NCBI GenBank assembly: GCA_029239975.1
Contig: JARBTX010000032.1
Location: 1-40,863, forward strand
Direction of reading: 5' to 3'
Source: Anaerocolumna sp.
GTDB taxonomy: Bacteria > Bacillota > Clostridia > Lachnospirales > Lachnospiraceae
DNA length: 40,863 nucleotides
Shown here: positions 36,954 to 40,863 of the stretch, in pieces
Position numbering within the stretch: position 1 is the stretch's first letter
How the letters are laid out: every line of letters begins with the position of its first letter
The notes under the pieces: model-generated
The model's database searches: none
Told to the model about the DNA's origin: nothing
What the model saw: the letters and a program-made list of their open reading frames with translations, nothing else
Made by a program: the position numbers and the translations under genes

Positions 36954-36957
36954 ACAG

Positions 36958-36999
36958 AAACCAATAGGAAGTTATATTCTCTTCCTATTGGTTTTCTTT
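36958..36999. terminator. Terminator after the small ORF
   Basis: A 14-bp perfect stem (36958-36971 with 36981-36994), a nine-base loop, then a T-rich tail. It probably also ends the converging EcsC transcript. Confidence 0.88.
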
Positions 37000-37037
37000 A
37001 TAGTTATATTGATTATAATAAACTTAGTTTGTTATTT

Positions 37038-37832
37038 TTATTCATTTGATTTTTTTAAAAGATATCTTTTCTTATACTTTAAACTACTATATTTGCTAAC
37101 TTTATTAATTATATTGTAATTAATAATACCACCAACGGATCCAACGATAGGAATACCTTGAATAAATTTTGCAGTTAATAAAGATTCAGATAAAACTTTA
37201 GATGTAGTTTTCATAAGTGCTTCTAAATCAACTTCTGTTACAACATCTTTATCAATATTACCTGCTAAGCTATCTAAGGAATCATTAAATCCTTTTTGGA
37301 TATCACCTTTTGTCATGGAAGCACAGATTAATTGTAATACATATGCTTTTTCTTCTGGTTTATTATAGTCATATCCATAACTTAAGGCTATTTCATAAAT
37401 TGTTTTAACAATTAAACCAATAAACACTGGTATGTCAGGTAATCCAACTCCTAAAAAACCTAAGACACCACCTTCTATAACTGAAATTGATGAATTCAAT
37501 AACTTAGATTGATTTGATTGTTTATCCAGTTTTTTAACGAATTTTGTACTGAATTTTTTATCCAATGCATAATTATTTAAATCAAACTCTAGAAGTATAT
37601 CGTCCTTTTTGTAGGTTTTCTCTATATATGAAGTACCTTTTTCAAACACAATTTGAAAACTTTTATAAAATACTACCTCAAGCGTATCTTTTAATTTTAC
37701 AGGTATTTTTTCTTGTATTTTATCTACAATTGGAGTTACTTTCGTTTTTATAAAAGGTATCTCTTTCTGATTTAAGAGTTTATCTTCTTCTTTTTTCATT
37801 CGCTGAATCTGTTTATTCATTATACTATCCAT
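37038..37832 (-). CDS. EcsC-family protein
   Basis: Encodes 264 residues. The EcsC-family features are the glycine-rich hydrophobic stretch GGVLGFLGVGLPDIPVFIGLIVKTIYEIALSYGYD (about 120-155) and the C-terminal GIPIVGSVGGIINYNIINKV. The N-terminal 110 residues are lysine-rich and helical. The family name comes from the Bacillus ecs ABC-transporter operon, but the biochemical role is unknown; a membrane-associated function is likely from the hydrophobic segments. A good ribosome site (TGGAGG) precedes the ATG. It stands alone, with no ABC transporter genes beside it. Confidence 0.85.
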   Translation of the reverse strand: MDSIMNKQIQRMKKEEDKLLNQKEIPFIKTKVTPIVDKIQEKIPVKLKDTLEVVFYKSFQIVFEKGTSYIEKTYKKDDILLEFDLNNYALDKKFSTKFVKKLDKQSNQSKLLNSSISVIEGGVLGFLGVGLPDIPVFIGLIVKTIYEIALSYGYDYNKPEEKAYVLQLICASMTKGDIQKGFNDSLDSLAGNIDKDVVTEVDLEALMKTTSKVLSESLLTAKFIQGIPIVGSVGGIINYNIINKVSKYSSLKYKKRYLLKKSNE

Positions 37833-38135
37833 ATCAATCCTCCATTCTGTCTAAACACCGCGAAATTGGTGGCTGAACTAACTAATTTGTAAAGTTTATT
37901 TATCTTTACATATAATCTTTCATGAATATCTAAAAGTTATCATTTATTATATTCTATTATATAAATTATTGCTAGCATTATTCTAATATGAATATAACAA
38001 AATAAAGGTACAATTCATTTTATGAGTTTGTAGAATAAAAAAGAAAAATGAATATATTAAAAGTAATCTAAAAGTTTCTATTATATACTCTTGAATGGAA
38101 ATGATTTAGAAAATAAAAAAGAAAGGTTGATTAAT
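37833..38135. other. AT-rich divergent intergenic region
   Basis: This 303-base region must hold the promoters of the EcsC gene (minus) and the amidase gene (plus). A TTGCTA at 37969-37974 with TATAAC 18 bases further is a possible weak plus-strand promoter. No RNA gene, ORF with a ribosome site or stable hairpin was found. Confidence 0.4.
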
Positions 38136-39041
38136 ATGAAAATAGCAGTAGATGCTGGACATGGTTCGAATACTGCGGGAAAAAGAACACCACCCATGCC
38201 GTATGCTATAGATATAGATGGTGATGGTAAGATAGATATTAAAAAAGGTGAGCAGTATAGAGAACATTATGCGAATGTAGGAGTTGCTTATTATTTAGAA
38301 CAAGAACTTAAAAAATGCGGTTTTAGTACAATACGTACTGGATGGAATGATAAAAATGCTTCTAATGATAAAGATACTTCCTTAACAGAGCGTCAATCTA
38401 CCATAAAAAAAGAAAAATGTGATTATTCTGTATCCATACATTTTAATGCATATGGAGATGGAAAAACATTTAATAGTGCTGAAGGAGTAGGTATTTATAT
38501 ACATGATAAATATCCAGGAAAATCAGAAAAGCTTGCTAGTACGGTACTAAAATATTTACTAAAAGGAACAACCCAAAAAAATCGTGGTGTAAATAAAAAA
38601 TCATTAGCGATGTGTAATTGCAATAGTTTAGGTGTTAAAGGTGCAATCCTGGTTGAAGTAGCATTTATGACAAACGAGAGAGAAGCAACGAAACTTATGG
38701 CTAATGAAAAGTTCTGGAAGGAATCTGGGGTTGAAATATGTAAGGGGATATGTGATTACACAGGTGTAAAATATATAGCAAATGCTTCTAGTATACCAAC
38801 AAAAACCATAACAAAGTCATCGTCTAAAAACGATATCAAGTGGATGCAGGAAAAACTAAATAGTGTACTTTCTGGTGAAAGTTTTATTCCACTTACTGTA
38901 GATGGAGTCTATGGAAACAAGAGTAGGATAGCAGTATTAATATATTTAGAGAAACTTAAGGAAAATGCAGATGGTAAGAATGATGGATGGCAAATTGACC
39001 AGACCATCATAGATGCACTTGAGCAGAAAAAAACGAAGTAA
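38136..39041 (+). CDS. N-acetylmuramoyl-L-alanine amidase (Amidase_3) with PG-binding domain, no signal peptide
   Basis: Encodes 301 residues. The Amidase_3 domain (1 to about 215) has the zinc set His9 (DAGHG), Glu43 (REHYANV) and His102 (SIHFNA) with catalytic Glu174 (LVEVAFMTN), so it should cleave the bond between muramic acid and the stem peptide. A peptidoglycan-binding_1 type domain follows (about 240-290; IKWMQEKLN, VDGVYGNKSR). There is no signal peptide, as in phage endolysins or spore/mother-cell lysins. The insert DIDGDGKID at 26-34 has the spacing of an EF-hand-like calcium loop. The ATG at 38136 follows GAAAGG; upstream in-frame codons do not resemble the family. Confidence 0.9.
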   Translation: MKIAVDAGHGSNTAGKRTPPMPYAIDIDGDGKIDIKKGEQYREHYANVGVAYYLEQELKKCGFSTIRTGWNDKNASNDKDTSLTERQSTIKKEKCDYSVSIHFNAYGDGKTFNSAEGVGIYIHDKYPGKSEKLASTVLKYLLKGTTQKNRGVNKKSLAMCNCNSLGVKGAILVEVAFMTNEREATKLMANEKFWKESGVEICKGICDYTGVKYIANASSIPTKTITKSSSKNDIKWMQEKLNSVLSGESFIPLTVDGVYGNKSRIAVLIYLEKLKENADGKNDGWQIDQTIIDALEQKKTK

Positions 39042-39134
39042 AAATATAGTAAATATAGTACAAAATATAGTACAAAATATAGAACGAAATATAGAACGAA
39101 ATATAGTACGAAATATAGTACGAAATATAGAATG
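39042..39134 (+). repeat. 12-bp tandem repeat array after the amidase gene
   Basis: Seven full copies and one partial copy of AAATATAGTACG or close variants (TACA, AACG, AATG endings): 39042-39050 partial, then 39051, 39063, 39075, 39087, 39099, 39111 and 39123, each 12 bases. It begins directly after the stop codon. Because 12 is a multiple of three, the minus strand reads as a Tyr-Phe-Val-Leu repeat, which is not considered a gene. Confidence 0.9.
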
Positions 39135-39242
39135 AAAAATATTAGATATATATAAAATGATAAAAATAAGATCTTTTTAATAATCTGAGAGAAATAATGT
39201 ATCATAAACATAATACAAATGAAAATGTATAATAGAAACAAA

Positions 39243-39308
39243 ACGGACTATTGCAAATTAATAAGTTATACTAGAATTAGTATGTTTAATTAAATTGCAA
39301 TAGTCTGT
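39243..39308. terminator. Bidirectional terminator between the amidase and the RbsB-like gene
   Basis: ACGGACTATTGCAA at 39243-39256 pairs with TTGCAATAGTCTGT at 39295-39308 (one G-T), with a second inner hairpin ATACTA/TAGTAT. It lies between converging genes; T-runs are weak on both sides. Confidence 0.65.
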
Positions 39309-39315
39309 AATTATA

Positions 39316-40359
39316 TTACCTCACATAGATTCTTGGTTCTCCAGTATCATCAATTAGATAAACTTCAACACTAAAAGATTTTTCTTCTGGATCCCCATAA
39401 ATAATTGGTTTACCTTGAAGAGCCATATAAGCTAATTCTGTTCCTAATTCGCCCATTTCAAAAGGTTTTTGAGCTACAGTACCTTGCATTAAACCTTCTT
39501 TAATTGCACTGATTGCAGCAGGGTCGCCATCAAATCCAATTAACATAATTTGCCCTGTTTTTCCTGCTTCTTCAATTGCCTGAGCAGCACCTAACGCCAT
39601 TCTATCATTTTCACTAAAAACTACAGCTAAATCATCTCCATAGGAAGCGAGTATACTCTTCATTACTTCGTATCCTTGAGATTGCTCCGAATTAGCACTT
39701 TCTTCAGCTACAATGGTATATCCATTATCCTGCATTATTCTTTTAAAACCTTCACCACGTTGTCTCGCATATTTTGCGGTTTCTTCTACCTTTATAATAG
39801 CAGCATTTTTACTTGTTAAGGAATGTTTATTTATTAATTCTAAAGCATATTCTCCTGCTAAAACTCCACCGCCAAAGTTATCATTTATCACAAAAGCGTT
39901 GACATCAGCGCCACCTGTACCAATATCCACCACAACAACAGAAATATTCTTTTCCTTAGCTAAGTCTGTAATAAAAATCATTCCGTCAGGATTTATTGGT
40001 GAAATCACTAGAGCATTAATACCTTGATTGATTAGATCTGTTACACCTACAATCATTTCTGTAGGGTCACTTTTTTGATCATGTATAATAACATCCATAC
40101 CAAGTTCGCTTGCTTTAGATAGTACACCATCTGTCATTTTTTTAAAAAATTCAAAAGAATTATTATAAACAGACCAACCAATTGTGTATGTAGGTTGAGT
40201 AGTAGTGGTATTATTAGAAGTAATAGTTTCGGTAGTAGCTAGACTGGTGGATTTCATTCTCTTTTCATTTTGAGTTGAACTATTTCTTTTACATGATACA
40301 AAAGTAAATGTCATGATAAGTATAATTATTAAGATTAATACCTTTTGAACTTTATTCAT
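39316..40359 (-). CDS. RbsB-like sugar-binding lipoprotein (periplasmic-binding protein type 4), orphan
   Basis: Encodes 347 residues. The signal peptide has lipobox VSC (cysteine near residue 23), then a Ser/Thr/Asn-rich spacer to about residue 55. The rest is a type 1 periplasmic-binding fold of the RbsB/ribose-binding group: TIGWSVYNNSFEFFKKMTDG at its start, ALVISPINPDG, VVVVDIGTGG and LIGFDGDPAA. GAGGT lies about eight bases before the ATG. No permease or ATPase is nearby, so it either serves a distant ribose/galactose-type transporter or acts as a sensor partner, for example for a chemoreceptor. The ligand is unknown. Confidence 0.88.
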   Translation of the reverse strand: MNKVQKVLILIIILIMTFTFVSCKRNSSTQNEKRMKSTSLATTETITSNNTTTTQPTYTIGWSVYNNSFEFFKKMTDGVLSKASELGMDVIIHDQKSDPTEMIVGVTDLINQGINALVISPINPDGMIFITDLAKEKNISVVVVDIGTGGADVNAFVINDNFGGGVLAGEYALELINKHSLTSKNAAIIKVEETAKYARQRGEGFKRIMQDNGYTIVAEESANSEQSQGYEVMKSILASYGDDLAVVFSENDRMALGAAQAIEEAGKTGQIMLIGFDGDPAAISAIKEGLMQGTVAQKPFEMGELGTELAYMALQGKPIIYGDPEEKSFSVEVYLIDDTGEPRIYVR

Positions 40360-40501
40360 AGACTTACCTCATTTATTTTTTAATAAGGCATCATTGAATA
40401 GCAGATGAAGCTTAATATATAAAAACGTATGCATGAAAAATAGTATTTATTACTGGCAAGTTAGTAACAATTAAGGATTATGTTACAAGTACCCAAACAT
40501 T

Positions 40502-40527
40502 AAAAAAACACTCATTCCTGAGTGCTT
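40502..40527 (-). terminator. Terminator after tRNA-Thr (minus strand)
   Basis: On the minus strand GCACTCA, loop GGAA, TGAGTGT is followed by a run of T. It ends the sigH-like/tRNA-Thr direction of transcription. Confidence 0.88.
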
Positions 40528-40563
40528 AATTATTATTTATAATTATTACTATAACCTTTGATA

Positions 40564-40636
40564 AGCTCCCGACGGGACTTGAACCCGAGACCTTTACCTT
40601 ACCAAGGTAACGCTCTACCGACTGAGCTACGGGGGC
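40564..40636 (-). tRNA. tRNA-Thr (anticodon GGT)
   Basis: Seventy-three bases on the minus strand. The D arm is AGCTCAGTCGGTAGAGC, the anticodon stem TTACC/GGTAA encloses TTGGTAA (anticodon GGT), and the T arm has the GTTCAAGTC loop. The acceptor stem GCCCCCG pairs with CGGGAGC except for a C-A mismatch at pair 3-70. The discriminator is U. CCA is not encoded. It lies 24 bases after the sigH-like gene and may be processed from the same transcript. Confidence 0.92.
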
Positions 40637-40660
40637 AATGTTAAATGATATTATAAAACA

Positions 40661-40863
40661 TTATAATTGCTTTAACACCTTATTTAATTTTAGCTTAATT
40701 CGTTGAAGGGCATTATCAATTGATTTTGGCTCCTTCTTTAATTTATCAGCTATTTGTAAATAAGTATAATCATTTAAATATAAATCTAAGACATCTTTTT
40801 CAAAAGAACTCAAATGTCTTACGAGTTCATATTCTAACATACTTGTACTCTCTTTGTCAATAA
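40661..40863 (-). CDS. sigH: RNA polymerase sigma factor SigH-like, 3' part only
   Basis: The frame is open to the right edge, so only the last 67 residues are present. They form sigma region 4: LSSFEKDVLDLYLNDYTYLQIADKL, then KSIDNALQRIKLKLNKVL, the helix-turn-helix that binds the -35 box. The KSIDNALQRIK motif is typical of the sporulation/early-stationary factor SigH. In Bacillus sigH lies shortly downstream of rlmB; here it is near rlmB but on the opposite strand, with four protein genes between. Another sigma-70-type factor of the same group cannot be excluded without the N-terminus. Confidence 0.82.
   Translation of the reverse strand, partial: IDKESTSMLEYELVRHLSSFEKDVLDLYLNDYTYLQIADKLKKEPKSIDNALQRIKLKLNKVLKQL

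Noticed and set aside
38136..39041. Amidase as part of a prophage remnant
   Set aside because: No holin, tail, capsid, integrase or attachment-site repeats were seen; neighbours are chromosomal-type genes.
39042..39134. Possible CRISPR array
   Set aside because: The units are 12 bases and contiguous, with no unique spacers and no cas genes.
38909..39241. Minus-strand ORF with Tyr-Phe-Val-Leu repeats
   Set aside because: It is created by the 12-bp tandem repeat being a multiple of three and by overlap with the amidase gene; it has no ribosome site and no family resemblance.

Overview
The window is AT-rich DNA from a low-GC Gram-positive bacterium. The evidence is T-box leaders, many LxxC lipoproteins, a cysE-cysS-mrnC-rlmB cluster, a SigH-like sporulation sigma factor, and a plant-polysaccharide degradation locus. 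The best fit is a plant-fibre-degrading clostridium of the Lachnospiraceae, similar to Lachnoclostridium (Clostridium) phytofermentans. That assignment rests on recognition of the gene set, not on a database search.

Layout. (1) 2-6337: a transport operon with a truncated YIP1-like membrane protein, a large DUF5696-type lipoprotein, two sugar ABC permeases and a solute-binding lipoprotein. No ATPase gene is present, so an ATPase shared with other transporters is probably used. (2) 6635-13756: a glucuronoxylan operon with a surface GH10 xylanase lipoprotein carrying a CBM, a cytoplasmic GH10, a GH3 beta-xylosidase and a GH67 alpha-glucuronidase. Together these suggest a pathway: cut xylan outside, import (methylglucurono)xylo-oligosaccharides, remove the glucuronic acid side group, and finish to xylose inside. 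(3) 13998-16199, minus strand: an S66 LD-carboxypeptidase/MccF-like protein and an Eis-like acetyltransferase. (4) 16595-18689: a YqhD-type iron alcohol dehydrogenase and a PepSY-like lipoprotein. (5) 18835-23815: an Rrf2 regulator, a SpoU-type RNA methyltransferase, a sugar-sensor/GGDEF protein and an alpha/beta-hydrolase lipoprotein. (6) 23816-24016: a 200-bp foldback element shared by converging genes, followed by a MATE exporter on the minus strand.

(7) 25736-27934: cytidine deaminase, then a tyrosine T-box and tyrS. (8) 28084-30457: a chemotaxis receptor and tRNA-Val and tRNA-Met behind a consensus promoter. (9) 30639-36673: ispF with an unusual cysteine-rich tail, a second Eis-like acetyltransferase, then a cysteine T-box controlling cysE, followed by cysS, mrnC and rlmB. 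(10) 36674-40863: a small 27-residue membrane ORF with a structured leader, an EcsC-family protein, a signal-less amidase followed by a 12-bp tandem repeat, an orphan RbsB-like lipoprotein, tRNA-Thr, and the 3' end of a sigH-like gene.

The least ordinary elements are the YIP1/DUF5696 additions to the xylan transporter, the sensor/GGDEF protein, the large foldback element, the CxxCxxCxxC tail on IspF, and the small ORF whose ribosome-binding site can be hidden in its own leader. No CRISPR array, transposase or clear prophage was seen.
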